A stretch of 64,000 nucleotides of DNA, taken from assembly GCA_021779095.1 (NCBI GenBank), contig JAJYBI010000010.1:1-64000 (forward strand). The letters are read 5' to 3'. This DNA is from Deltaproteobacteria bacterium (GTDB lineage Bacteria; Desulfobacterota; Desulfuromonadia; Geobacterales; JAJYBI01). Below are positions 1 to 9,510 of this stretch, in pieces. Position 1 is the stretch's first letter. Each line of letters opens with the position of its first letter. The translations under genes were made by a program, and so were the position numbers. The notes beneath the pieces were generated by a model. The model was not told where the DNA came from. It saw only the letters and a program-made list of their open reading frames with translations, and did not search any database.

Positions 1-1340
1 AGCTGCCGTCGGGGCCCTGCAGCCAGAACTCGTATTCATAACTCCCCGTGCCGCCCGTCGCCTGGCCGGTGAACGTCACCTGGCTCCCCTGGACCTGCGG
101 CGAAACCTTGTCCGTCGACAGGGTCACCGCTGCCGCGGGGGGAACGGCAATCAGATAGCCGGTGCCTTTGTATGCATCGTACCGAGCGGTCGACCCGACT
201 CGCCGAGCCCAGACCTGGACATTGTAGCTGCCGGGCGCATAGTCCGCCGTTGACCAGCTCCAGCTGGAACTGCTGCTGTAACCCTGTACGACTGTCCAGC
301 TGCCGTCGGGACTCCGCAACCAGAATTCATATTCATAACTCCCCGACCCGCCGGGCACTTGCCCGGTAAACGCAACGATACTCCCCTGGACCTGCGGCGA
401 CACCTTGTCCGCAGCAAGTGCCACTCGTGGTATCCCAATCACGAAGCTTGTGCCTTTGTATGCATCGTACTGAGCCGTCGAGCCGACGCTACGGGCCCAT
501 ACCTGTACGTTGTAGCTGCCGGGCGCATAGCCCGCCGTTGACCAGCTCCAGCTGGGATTCCCGCTGTACCCCTGCACGGTGGTCCAGCTGCCGTCCGTCC
601 CCTGCAGCCAGAACTCGTATTCATAACTCCCCGTGGCGCCCGTCGCCTGGCCGGTGAACATCACCTGGCTCCCCTGGATCTGCGGCGAGGCATAGTCGGT
701 AGTCAGCGTCACCCCTCCAGCCGGTGGGACACTAATAGTAAAACTGTTAAGCGACCGGCAGACATCGTATGGGGCCGTCGACCCGACACTTCGGGCCCAA
801 ACCATCACGAAATAGTCGCCTGGGGCATAGCCCGTTGTATCCCAATCCCATTGAGCGTTGCTGCCGTAGCTCTGCACTGGAACCCATGTGCCGGACAGTG
901 GGTCATACAGCCAGAACGCATACTCGTAAACACCTGTGCCACCTGAGGCAGATGCAGTAAAGGTGACGTGAACGCCTTGTGTTTGCGGCGGTAATTTATC
1001 CGCAGTCAAACTGATGCCTGTGGCCGGGGAAACCGGAACGAGGGTATAATCCAGCGTATAATAGGTGTCGTATTGGGCACTTGAGCCCACGACACGTGCC
1101 CATACCTGGACGGAATAGGTGCCGGGCGGGTACTGTGACGTATCCCAGCCCCAGTGGGAGTTACTGCTATACCCTTGGACACACTTCCAAGAGCCCTGTG
1201 CAGGGTCGTACAGCCAGAAACTGTACTCATAGATTCCCGGGCTGCCGGTACTCTTGCCGGTGAAAGTTACCTGCGCCGTGAACCCAACAGTACTGCCGGT
1301 CAGCTGCGGGCTCGTCCTGTCAGAAACGACCTGCACTGTC
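1..1340 (-). repeat. Tandem coding modules, about 285-300 bp each
   Basis: Inside the partial gene, four complete copies and one cut copy of a module occur head to tail. Each starts near a VSPQ-x-QGS-type strand, continues through YEYEFWL and a W-x-W pair, and ends in SYNVQVWARSVGSTAQYDAY or a variant. The three leftmost copies are nearly identical at DNA level, including long shared stretches such as those around 60-130 and 640-700, which points to recent duplication. The fold looks like triple-tyrosine/fibronectin-type beta sandwiches; this is inferred from the pattern only. Confidence 0.8.
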
Positions 1341-3274
1341 AGGTCCGGATAGGAACCGATCTCACCGGTGTTTCCCGCGGCATCCACAGCCAGATAACGT
1401 ATCGGCGTAACCGATGAGACCGGTCCGGTATAGACGGATGACCCGGTCGTCGGAATAGAGCCATCGGTCGTGTAGTATATCGTCGCGGGCTCATTCGCTA
1501 CGAGGGTCACCGGTTCCGTAGGGCTGTAAACACCCGAGGCCTGAAATGCGGTAACTACGGGTGGTGTGATGTCATATGTCCAGGTCGAAACGGTAGGTTC
1601 GGTCTGCCAATTGCCGAGGCCGTCCTTGCCGAGCACCGACAGGGTATGACCCGGCGCAAGGTCGATAGACTGGACGACCAGCGGGATGCCCAGATTTCCC
1701 GACCAGCCGTTGGGTACCCTGAGCCGTGCATTGGTATATTTCGGTGAGAAGCTGAAATCATAACTCCCTTTAAGTTGAGGAGAAAATATCGAGGGAAAGT
1801 CGAGTGTACCATTAGGCGGCAGCTGAAGCTGAAGGGCATAAGCCGGCATCTGGCTGTCAACTACGTAGCCCTTGTTCGGATCGCCGTACACGGCGGTTGA
1901 GGCAATGGTTCCGGCATATGGCAGAATCCACGAAGAAACCGGATTAAGTGGGTTGGTGATCAGTCCCGGATCGCTCGCCAGATCGGCCATACCCGCGACC
2001 GTGCCGTCCCGTGCCGTATAGTACACCTCGAGGTCGGGATCGTAGATTTCCCATTTCCCGTCGATATCCGAATATAGTTCCGGCACCACATGTCCCGCCA
2101 TATACCAGACCCTGGCTTGATACCCCAAAGCGGACCATATCTTCGACAGCAGGTGGGCCGAATCCCCGCACAAGCCGAATCCAACGGAATTAAAAAACAA
2201 GGCCGGATTCTGGTACCACCCTCCGTCGGAAAGCGACTCCAGATGATACCTGTTGTCGCGAACGAACCTCCATGCCTTTCTGTATAGCGGTTCGCCAGCG
2301 TAGTCAGGGGGCATATCCCTTATCTCCCCGAGGAGATCGTCGTTCGAACCAAGGGTTTTGTTATTCAGGTTCATTTTGAACGTTACTGCCGATTTACTGT
2401 TGTTACCGAGATGGATATAGTCGGTATTCGGGGTTTCTGTCCTTAGATAGAAACTCCGGTAAGTGGTGTTTACATTCAACGCCTGATTTACCGCAGTCGT
2501 GATCGCATAGGTTTGCCGCGTACCGTCCGGCGTAATCACCTCCAGAAGTATCTGGCTACCGTCGAAGACAGGTATCGGATCGGTAGCCGTGCCAGATGCC
2601 ACGGAGAAACCGTTTACCAGAATTGTCGAACCGGCATCGTACGCGTTGGGCGTCACGACTACACTGTCCAATCCGGGAGGGATGTCCAGGATGAAGGAAT
2701 CGGCAGTTCCATCGGGCTGTGTAAGTCTTCCGCCTGATATTGAAAAGGATTGTAACGCACCTAGACTGCCGGCAGGCGCATCGTTCAGGTCAACGGACAG
2801 TCCGTTGACCCCTGCATCACCTTCGATGGAGAGGATGTTTTCCGTTGAAAGATAAAATCTTTTGGGGTTAAGGAGATACAGTATATCAACGTCAGAATTG
2901 ATGCCTGTAAAGCCGATATTGCCGATTGGCGAAACTCTGCTGTTTATATAATTGTTAAGCTGATCGGTTCCTACCTGATAAGTCTGATTATCGATGACAA
3001 CGCTGTCGTCAAGGTTTACGGGCGTTGCAACCGGCAACTCGGCGGAATAGTCACCATTATCGACCTTATAGAGATAGGATATTATGCCGTCGCCAGAAAT
3101 GGTGATAGATGGATAGGGAACAGAGGAATATCCTGCGGGAGCGCCTAAAATCTCTGCCACCGGCTGCGTAGCGGCTTGAGAATTGGATACCGACGACATG
3201 ATAACAATGAACAGGCATAATGCCGTATCAAGCCAGTATTTTACTGCAATGGCAAGTCGAGACCTATAACCCAT
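1..3274 (-). CDS. Exported transglutaminase-fold protein with tandem beta-sandwich modules (3' end outside window)
   Basis: An open frame of 1091 codons runs from ATG 3274 (GGGAG six bases upstream) off the left edge, so the C-terminus is missing. It opens with a signal-peptide-like hydrophobic stretch. The middle holds a transglutaminase/protease-like core: Cys in FGLCGDSAHLL, His in AGHVVPELY and Asp in WEIYDPDLE, in the Cys-His-Asp order of that superfamily. A segment containing IYYTTDGS and YLAVDAAGNTG resembles chitobiase C-terminal-like domains. From about base 1340 to the edge there are four full and one partial modules of about 95-100 residues, each with the signature QVWAR-x-VGS-[ST]-A-x-Y. 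It is the most downstream visible gene of the exopolysaccharide cluster. An extracellular peptidase, cross-linker or matrix protein is inferred; the substrate is unknown. Confidence 0.85.
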   Translation of the reverse strand, partial: MGYRSRLAIAVKYWLDTALCLFIVIMSSVSNSQAATQPVAEILGAPAGYSSVPYPSITISGDGIISYLYKVDNGDYSAELPVATPVNLDDSVVIDNQTYQVGTDQLNNYINSRVSPIGNIGFTGINSDVDILYLLNPKRFYLSTENILSIEGDAGVNGLSVDLNDAPAGSLGALQSFSISGGRLTQPDGTADSFILDIPPGLDSVVVTPNAYDAGSTILVNGFSVASGTATDPIPVFDGSQILLEVITPDGTRQTYAITTAVNQALNVNTTYRSFYLRTETPNTDYIHLGNNSKSAVTFKMNLNNKTLGSNDDLLGEIRDMPPDYAGEPLYRKAWRFVRDNRYHLESLSDGGWYQNPALFFNSVGFGLCGDSAHLLSKIWSALGYQARVWYMAGHVVPELYSDIDGKWEIYDPDLEVYYTARDGTVAGMADLASDPGLITNPLNPVSSWILPYAGTIASTAVYGDPNKGYVVDSQMPAYALQLQLPPNGTLDFPSIFSPQLKGSYDFSFSPKYTNARLRVPNGWSGNLGIPLVVQSIDLAPGHTLSVLGKDGLGNWQTEPTVSTWTYDITPPVVTAFQASGVYSPTEPVTLVANEPATIYYTTDGSIPTTGSSVYTGPVSSVTPIRYLAVDAAGNTGEIGSYPDLTVQVVSDRTSPQLTGSTVGFTAQVTFTGKSTGSPGIYEYSFWLYDPAQGSWKCVQGYSSNSHWGWDTSQYPPGTYSVQVWARVVGSSAQYDTYYTLDYTLVPVSPATGISLTADKLPPQTQGVHVTFTASASGGTGVYEYAFWLYDPLSGTWVPVQSYGSNAQWDWDTTGYAPGDYFVMVWARSVGSTAPYDVCRSLNSFTISVPPAGGVTLTTDYASPQIQGSQVMFTGQATGATGSYEYEFWLQGTDGSWTTVQGYSGNPSWSWSTAGYAPGSYNVQVWARSVGSTAQYDAYKGTSFVIGIPRVALAADKVSPQVQGSIVAFTGQVPGGSGSYEYEFWLRSPDGSWTVVQGYSSSSSWSWSTADYAPGSYNVQVWARRVGSTARYDAYKGTGYLIAVPPAAAVTLSTDKVSPQVQGSQVTFTGQATGGTGSYEYEFWLQGPDGS

Positions 3275-3306
3275 GCTGTGCTCCCGAAACGACGCCACGT
3301 ACTGCA

Positions 3307-4425
3307 TTACCGCCCATCCGATCGTACGGCTCCCACTTCAGCAAAAACAGCATCCCATTTACCCAATATCTTATCCAGAGTGAAGCGATCAATTACGGAG
3401 GCTCGCCCGCGACTGCCAAGCGAGACCCTCAGATCGTCATCCGACATCAGTCGGTTTATTGCGTCTTCCAGTGCCGGCTGGTCATTTGCCGCTACCAGCA
3501 TAGCAACCGTTCCGTTCATGCTCATTTCACGCGGACCACTGGGGCAGTCAAACGAGACAGACGGAACACCAACCGCCATTGCCTCCAGCAATGCGTTGGG
3601 AAATCCTTCAAAACGCGACGTCAATACAAACGCATCCGCCTGGGCCAATTCGTTCATAACGTCAGGGGTACGTCCGGGCAATTCAATGCGATCGTTCATT
3701 TTGAGTTCAATAATCTGCTGCTGCAGCACTGCCCGCAGGGGTCCATCCCCAAGAATCCGCAGTGACCACTGGGGATGTCGATGAGAAAGCCGGAAAAATG
3801 TGTTGATCAGCAACGAAAACTGTTTTTCTTCACTTAATCGGCCGACTGCCAGCAACCTTTTGTTTTTACCCGCGCTGATACATCTCTGTGTCTCAACATT
3901 GATTTCAGGGATGGGGTTAGGTACCACCCTGACCTTCCACAACCTTCGATTCACTCCAAGCAATTTAGTTGCAACGGCTTCCGTTTGCACCGTTACGACG
4001 TCTGCCAGAGGGTAGGTAATGCGTCGCGCAATCCTGAGGGGAAAAGATATTGGACACATAAAAGGGTCAGTACGTTCGCAGACGATGACGGGAACGCCAA
4101 GACCGAGCGAAGCCAACACGGCTGCAACATTGACATTGGAAAGAAACGAGACTATGACATCCGGACGCTTAACTGTGATGAAACGGCGCAGGGCACGCAA
4201 GCGAACTAGTTGGTTGACGAAAGTTGCGTGAAGACTCGGAACAAGGTCTGCCAAATATACAAGGTTCACATTTGGGGATAGTTCATAAAAACAGTCACCG
4301 TGCCAGGAATAGGTTGGCATCAGGTCAACCTGATCACCCCGGCGCGACCAAGCGTTGGCCAGAATACTCGCAACGCGCTCGGCACCGCCAGCGTTCATGG
4401 ATGAAGTTAAAAGCAAAATACGCAT
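3307..4425 (-). CDS. Glycosyltransferase family 4 (GT-B fold)
   Basis: The 372-residue protein is likely a cytoplasmic, retaining glycosyltransferase that adds a sugar from a nucleotide-sugar donor to a growing lipid-linked oligosaccharide. The N-terminal acceptor lobe has the GGAERV signature near residues 13-18. The C-terminal donor lobe has LLAVGRLSEEKQ and the E-x7-E region EGFPNALLEAMAVGVP near residue 275, followed by CPSGPREM; these are hallmarks of the GT4 group that includes PglH-like and capsule enzymes. The length is normal. It lies 27 bases downstream of a methyltransferase and 32 bases upstream of the transglutaminase-fold gene. The specific sugar cannot be told from sequence. 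Confidence 0.88.
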   Translation of the reverse strand: MRILLLTSSMNAGGAERVASILANAWSRRGDQVDLMPTYSWHGDCFYELSPNVNLVYLADLVPSLHATFVNQLVRLRALRRFITVKRPDVIVSFLSNVNVAAVLASLGLGVPVIVCERTDPFMCPISFPLRIARRITYPLADVVTVQTEAVATKLLGVNRRLWKVRVVPNPIPEINVETQRCISAGKNKRLLAVGRLSEEKQFSLLINTFFRLSHRHPQWSLRILGDGPLRAVLQQQIIELKMNDRIELPGRTPDVMNELAQADAFVLTSRFEGFPNALLEAMAVGVPSVSFDCPSGPREMSMNGTVAMLVAANDQPALEDAINRLMSDDDLRVSLGSRGRASVIDRFTLDKILGKWDAVFAEVGAVRSDGR

Positions 4426-4452
4426 AAATCGTTTAGGGGCAGAACGGAAGCA

Positions 4453-5286
4453 CTAATCTCGACTGAATACATACTGGTTGCAGCCTAATCCCCCGGCACA
4501 TGTTTGTAGTCGATCCAGACGAAATCCCCTGTCTCGGTAAAAGTCAAAAATTTCTTCTGGTTTCGCTACTTCGAAAGGGTACCCGCCAACCCAGTCGACC
4601 ACATCCCGCCACGCCGACATGCCGCGCCCCCCTTCACTCTTGTCGTAATTGCGCAGTGTCGCACCCAGATGCCCCTTCAACATGTCTCGGACCAGCGTCG
4701 GCCCCCACAAACGAGCAAATGCCAGGAAAAGCACAACGGAACGCAGCGGTTCAGGCGAAGCACAATATACCTTCTTGACCGTCTTCCACGCCGCGCTCGG
4801 TCGTCCCTGGTCGTTGTAGATAGCGATGAACAACCTTCCCCCTGCCGCAACCAGAGGCACTATGTTGTCCAACGCCTCCCACATCGAACCGGTGTGATGC
4901 AATACCCCCCAGCTATACACCACATCGAACTGCCCCAGTCGCGACAGGTACTCCCGGTCCAGGGCAGAGCCTTCCTCGACGGACCATAACGGGTCGTCAG
5001 AGAAATATCTCCGCCTGAGCTCCAGCGTACACCCGACAGACTTGGGGTCATAGTCAAACGAAAATACCTTTGCACCTAATCGACGTGCAACCAGGCTGAA
5101 GAGGCCTGACCCGCTGCCAATATCGAGAAATGATTTCCCCTGGAGATCATTCACCCCCAGCATCTCCCGCATCGATCTTTCCGCCTGCAATATGCGCTCT
5201 TCGTTCAGGATTTCCAGGAACCTTGCCCAGTTGGCGCCGAATTCGAAGCGCTCACCTCGCGAGACTTCGGTTGCATGCGCCGTCAT
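4453..5286 (-). CDS. SAM-dependent methyltransferase, class I
   Basis: The start at ATG 5286 is chosen because AAGGAG sits eight bases upstream; a TTG at 5337 would add 17 residues without a comparable site. The 277-residue product has SAM motif I FLDIGSGSGLFSLVARRLGA, an acidic residue ending the second strand in FSFDYDP, and the post-motif VVYSWGVLHHTG, typical of Methyltransf_11/25-type Rossmann enzymes. It sits between another methyltransferase and a GT4 gene, so modification of a sugar or lipid intermediate of the exopolysaccharide is the natural inference. No small-molecule specificity can be read from it. Confidence 0.85.
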   Translation of the reverse strand: MTAHATEVSRGERFEFGANWARFLEILNEERILQAERSMREMLGVNDLQGKSFLDIGSGSGLFSLVARRLGAKVFSFDYDPKSVGCTLELRRRYFSDDPLWSVEEGSALDREYLSRLGQFDVVYSWGVLHHTGSMWEALDNIVPLVAAGGRLFIAIYNDQGRPSAAWKTVKKVYCASPEPLRSVVLFLAFARLWGPTLVRDMLKGHLGATLRNYDKSEGGRGMSAWRDVVDWVGGYPFEVAKPEEIFDFYRDRGFRLDRLQTCAGGLGCNQYVFSRD

Positions 5287-5354
5287 GCGGGGAGCTCCTT
5301 GTACAATTTCCACTGTAGATTCATAAGACTCTCTCAACTATATGGATTTGACCT

Positions 5355-6131
5355 TCATGCTTTCTGACTTATGACATAAATGTACGGAGAAAAAGTTTTG
5401 CTGGCCGGCAATTGCACGATCTTGCTTTCAAACAGCCACACTGACATTGATAACGCAATCAGCGCCCTGCTCATCTGCCACGACAGCCCCCTTCGATCTG
5501 CAAAACAACCTGTAAGCACGCCAAAATTAAGCGAACCGAGATAGCCTCCCGAAATCACCTTCAAGCCGGCCTGCTCGTGTCCCGCCAGCAGCGAAGGTAA
5601 ATCGTGCGGGTTGTGCTTGTCATAAACGGTGCGATTCCATCGACGGGTTAGGGCACCCGACACTCCGGCCATGTTCGGGATGAGCGTAAACATGACCCCT
5701 CCATGCTTCAAATACCGTTTTTTTGCGGACAGCACGTTGCCAAGGTCCTCAAAATGCTCAACCACGCCGAAACTGCAAACGATATCAAAACTGTCGTGCA
5801 GGTTGGAATCTTCTGAAAACAGGTCCTCGCGGACGACCTCAACGTCTGCGCCTTCACTTTTTGCGCGATGCGAGAGCAGCGCGCAACCACTCTCAGTATA
5901 GTCAACGCCGACGAACCGGCTTGACGGGAATTTCTTGGCGAGGTAGGGCAACCATATTGAATCGCCGGCTCCAATTTCGAGTACTTTCTTGCCCTCTACG
6001 CCCGTTTCAAGCAGTTTGGCAAGAATAACGCTATTCATAAAATTCTTGAATCCGTCAATGCGAAGCGATTCCGCTCTCTTGCGATGACTGTACGTCTCCT
6101 CCCAATATGGTTTGTCCGTCAGTTTATCCAT
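5355..6131 (-). CDS. SAM-dependent methyltransferase, class I
   Basis: The 258-residue cytoplasmic protein carries motif I VLEIGAGDSIWLPYLAKKF followed by FVGVDYTESG, and the motif IICSFGVVEHFED, with a C-terminal hydrophobic patch. The family is Methyltransf_25/11-like. It is a different sequence from the neighbouring methyltransferase, not a recent duplicate. The gene is 68 bases from the next gene downstream and 45 from the flippase upstream, in one left-pointing cluster. A role in decorating the glycan or its lipid carrier is inferred from context. Confidence 0.85.
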   Translation of the reverse strand: MDKLTDKPYWEETYSHRKRAESLRIDGFKNFMNSVILAKLLETGVEGKKVLEIGAGDSIWLPYLAKKFPSSRFVGVDYTESGCALLSHRAKSEGADVEVVREDLFSEDSNLHDSFDIVCSFGVVEHFEDLGNVLSAKKRYLKHGGVMFTLIPNMAGVSGALTRRWNRTVYDKHNPHDLPSLLAGHEQAGLKVISGGYLGSLNFGVLTGCFADRRGLSWQMSRALIALSMSVWLFESKIVQLPASKTFSPYIYVISQKA

Positions 6132-6176
6132 CTTGCCCCATCCATCAATTGTCTAACTCCATATGAAGGTCAACCG

Positions 6177-7550
6177 TCAGACAGCAGCCATTGACTTCTT
6201 GAACACCCACCGAAAGAAAACAAAATTGGCGGCGTACATAAATGCAGTCGAAAAAGCTACCCCACCAATCCCGAAAAATGGGATCAGAATAGCATTCCCG
6301 AGAATTTTACAACTGAGACCAATTACACCTGACCAAAAGAGCCATGTATACAACCCACGACTAGTCAGGTAACTAACCAGTACCAATCCAGCGAAATAAA
6401 ACGGCAACTGCGTTAAACCATAGCGCAAAATTTTCGTCACGATTAAGGTATTTGAAGCCGTAAATGCTCCTCGTTCGAAAAATAGTTTTACCACCCACGG
6501 AGATAGCCACCAGCCAATGATCGTAGCAATCATGCCAAGTACGAATAGAAAACGGACCCAGTGAGAAGCAACGCTATGCAACTCTCCTTCCTCGTGCGTA
6601 TAACGTTGAGAGAAGACCGGTAAAGTTGCTCGAGATACAGCCGTTGCAACGACCGCAAGAATCATGGTCAGTATGCGGTTGGCGTAACTAAGGATTGAAA
6701 TTGCTCCCGTTCCCAGGTGAGCAGCAAAAAATTGATCGATAATGCCGACGAAACTCATGAGGACTTGACCAGCCAGCATAATGCCGAAACCCTGCCAAAA
6801 AGCACGCCAATTCTCGGAATGCCGGGTAAAACGAGGAGGTTCGATCTCGCCACGCCACGCTAACAGCACAGCTAGACAGACCAGATGTAAGGCAAATCCT
6901 GCTATTGTGCCCCATACAAGCGACTGCGCACCGCCATCTGGAAAGATCAGAACTACTAGCAATAGCACTAAGGGGGGAATACTCTCCAGCAACGTATTAG
7001 TATGTTTTCCGGCAGCTAATATCAATACCGAAAAAAGACTGATGACTGCACCAAGCAGAGCCAGAAGAGCCATCGGCGGCACCATTTTTGTGGCGATTGC
7101 CAAGGTTCCTGTCGGTAGCCCGGCGAATTTCGCATGCAGAAGCAACGGAAGTCCCTGCCATACGGCAACTGCTAACACCACTCCCAGTAATAGTGCGAAA
7201 CCGAAAAGCTCTGCCCTGAAACCATGAATGTCTGTCGATGTATCTTTCTTGATCCGCGCCGCTAGGGGGACCAGCACCACGGTGAGAACGCTGAACCAGA
7301 CGCCGATCGGCCAATTCACTAGATTTAATACAAAAAGGTATGCGTCAACCTCAGCACTGACACCATAACGATAGGCGATCGCCATTTCCCTGCCAGCACG
7401 GGTAAGCGACGCCAGCAAGACGAACATGGAAACCCAGGCCATACCTTTGGCAATCGCATGATGGTCGGGATGTGCGTTGCGAAGACGAGCGTAGATGTTT
7501 TTGAGCGCCATTATTGGCTGTCGTGTCGAAACTGAATATCCAAAATTCAC
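6177..7550 (-). CDS. Wzx/MVIN-type polysaccharide flippase
   Basis: The 457-residue protein is almost entirely hydrophobic, with about 12-14 predicted membrane segments. Its N-terminal GREMAIAYRYGVSAEVDAYL region resembles MurJ/MVIN (MOP superfamily) lipid-linked oligosaccharide flippases. In an exopolysaccharide cluster containing a Wzz-like protein it most likely flips the undecaprenyl-linked repeat unit rather than lipid II. The frame opens at GTG 7550; ATG 7511 (MALKNIYARL) is an alternative start, and neither has a convincing ribosome site. Base composition is clearly poorer in GC than in the metabolic genes further right. Confidence 0.85.
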   Translation of the reverse strand: MNFGYSVSTRQPIMALKNIYARLRNAHPDHHAIAKGMAWVSMFVLLASLTRAGREMAIAYRYGVSAEVDAYLFVLNLVNWPIGVWFSVLTVVLVPLAARIKKDTSTDIHGFRAELFGFALLLGVVLAVAVWQGLPLLLHAKFAGLPTGTLAIATKMVPPMALLALLGAVISLFSVLILAAGKHTNTLLESIPPLVLLLVVLIFPDGGAQSLVWGTIAGFALHLVCLAVLLAWRGEIEPPRFTRHSENWRAFWQGFGIMLAGQVLMSFVGIIDQFFAAHLGTGAISILSYANRILTMILAVVATAVSRATLPVFSQRYTHEEGELHSVASHWVRFLFVLGMIATIIGWWLSPWVVKLFFERGAFTASNTLIVTKILRYGLTQLPFYFAGLVLVSYLTSRGLYTWLFWSGVIGLSCKILGNAILIPFFGIGGVAFSTAFMYAANFVFFRWVFKKSMAAV

Positions 7551-7645
7551 TTAAGTCTCGGAAATTTTCTACTGGTGGAGTGAGGTCTCTATTTTTGCAT
7601 CATTAAAAACATAAGAGAGAATATCGGCAATGCTGATCACTTTCT

Positions 7646-9454
7646 CTAGTCCTGGGCTGGCCAACGTTTCAATGCTAAGCCGAGTCGACCACCGGCTCCG
7701 GGACTCCATGATCTCCAAAAAGTCTTTTTGCCCGTGGTTCGGCAGTTGTCTCCGATCCATACATAGTTATTGAAATATTCAACATAATATCCATCGGACG
7801 GCGGCGATTGATAATCCTCGTTGATCGTAACGTTTTCAAGATAGACACCTGCCAGCACCAGCTGAGCGCTGCGGTTCATAACCGTGTCATCCATCAACAG
7901 CCAGCTGCTGTTGGTTACTCTGATAGCGTCTTGCATATTCTTTGCGTATGAAACTATATACCCCCCACGGACACGGTTGGCAGTGAACGAACAATGATCA
8001 AATGCTGCATTTTTGCCGTCCGCGATATTTACCAGGTATCCCCCGCCCCGATAAACCCCGAAGCCGGGGTAGTTCTTGTCCTCGAATTCACATTGCTTGA
8101 AAAGCACGCCGTTCTCCCTGCTGGCGCTGGCATAGACATTGGACATAGCTCCATAAATCTTGCAGTCGAAAAATTGGAGGTTAGGTTTTCGGGGCCACAA
8201 GGACCAGGTTGTCGTGCCCCAGAATGTGCAATTAGTAAAGGTAATTGCCTTTGAATCCCCCGAATCTGCAACCATTCCCGGACCGATATTGTTCACCATC
8301 TCGCAATTGATGAATGAGCCGTTTCTGTTCACGGATGACTCCGCTTCCACGTCGACCCCTGCTCCGGGAGCACTGGAAATGATGCCGTTTCTACCGGTAT
8401 TGTTGAATTTGGAATCGATCACGGTCAGGGAGTTCCCGCCAACCCATGACAGGCCTTGCCGCCCGTTATACTCGCATGTCACCCTTTTGAGTAGGTACGG
8501 ATGCGGCGGAGAGGACTCGGTCAGGCCGGCATAGCCGATAATCATGCCATCGGCAGCATGGTGGTGGGAATAGACGTTTTCGATATCGAGAGAGTTGTTG
8601 CCATAGGCATAGATGCCGTACGCTGCGACCTGATATCCGGTATCTCCGAATGTTCCGCCAACCGTAGCTGTTGAGACATTGCCGTCGAGCTCTATGTCTT
8701 TTACGGTTACCCCGCCTTTGTTGTTTTCGAGTCGAAGCATCCCCCAGTAAGCATCGGCTCTGTTGTCAGCACGTGTCGATTTCCCGATGGCAAGCCCTGT
8801 GACAGGGTCGAACGCGCCAATTCTAAGTCCCGGCGCGGCCTTGAGAACAGTACCACGGTGCCCCTTGACAATGACCTGTCTTTCGCAATTCCTTATCCAG
8901 AGAATGTTGGCGGGGCTGTAGGCATAGCCACGACCGGTAACACCTGCAAACTCCTGGCTGCCTACAATATAGGTACCAGCGGGAATGTCGATCCTTCCGC
9001 CGCCAGCGGCACAGATTGCTGCGGCTACAGCCGCGAACGCCGCGGTGTCGTTTGTTACCCCGTCACCTTTTGCTCCCCACCACTGGGGTAATAACCGCTG
9101 ATCCGTACTTCCGTTGAACAGTACTTTCCCCTTCCCCAGAAAAACCGGTACTGCCGGTGCTTCAAATGCCCCCCGGAGAACCAGTTTCTTGCCGGAGGAA
9201 ACCGATATTGTTGCCCCCCTCTCAACCCTGATCCGGACGTTCTTCGGAACCTCGAGGTTGGCGGAGACATACCAGCTCCCCGGCGACAACGACAATGCCG
9301 CAGGAGTCGTACCGGCGGAGAGGACCAATTCCTGCAGATTTCTCGGCATGCTCCAGGAAACATTCGGCGAAAAAGCCAGCCACAATGCGACCGATACGGC
9401 CACAGCGAATCTGGCAGGGGAGGCAAGCAAAGACAATAATTCATTGTCTTTCAT
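7646..9454 (-). CDS. Exported right-handed beta-helix (pectate-lyase-like) protein
   Basis: ATG 9454 is preferred over TTG 9460. The 602-residue product begins with an export signal (hydrophobic run FAVAVSVALWLAF ending near NVSWS). It contains the Pectate_lyase_3-type motif WWGAKGDGVTNDTAAFAAV followed by GGRIDIPAGTYIV, then repeated short beta-helix turns rich in Asn, Gly and Asp. Such proteins are polysaccharide lyases, epimerases or tailspike-like glycan binders. Position directly after the Wzz-like gene suggests trimming or modifying the cluster's own polymer in the periplasm or outside. Catalytic residues cannot be assigned by eye. Confidence 0.85.
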   Translation of the reverse strand: MKDNELLSLLASPARFAVAVSVALWLAFSPNVSWSMPRNLQELVLSAGTTPAALSLSPGSWYVSANLEVPKNVRIRVERGATISVSSGKKLVLRGAFEAPAVPVFLGKGKVLFNGSTDQRLLPQWWGAKGDGVTNDTAAFAAVAAAICAAGGGRIDIPAGTYIVGSQEFAGVTGRGYAYSPANILWIRNCERQVIVKGHRGTVLKAAPGLRIGAFDPVTGLAIGKSTRADNRADAYWGMLRLENNKGGVTVKDIELDGNVSTATVGGTFGDTGYQVAAYGIYAYGNNSLDIENVYSHHHAADGMIIGYAGLTESSPPHPYLLKRVTCEYNGRQGLSWVGGNSLTVIDSKFNNTGRNGIISSAPGAGVDVEAESSVNRNGSFINCEMVNNIGPGMVADSGDSKAITFTNCTFWGTTTWSLWPRKPNLQFFDCKIYGAMSNVYASASRENGVLFKQCEFEDKNYPGFGVYRGGGYLVNIADGKNAAFDHCSFTANRVRGGYIVSYAKNMQDAIRVTNSSWLLMDDTVMNRSAQLVLAGVYLENVTINEDYQSPPSDGYYVEYFNNYVWIGDNCRTTGKKTFWRSWSPGAGGRLGLALKRWPAQD

Positions 9455-9510
9455 AATCAACGCCCTTCATGATCAGCAGACTCCCGCCCCTCAAGTCACA
9501 CTTAAGCAGA

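Noticed and set aside
1..1340. Possible CRISPR array or tandem DNA repeat
   Set aside because: The periodicity is about 290 bp, in frame, and encodes protein modules.
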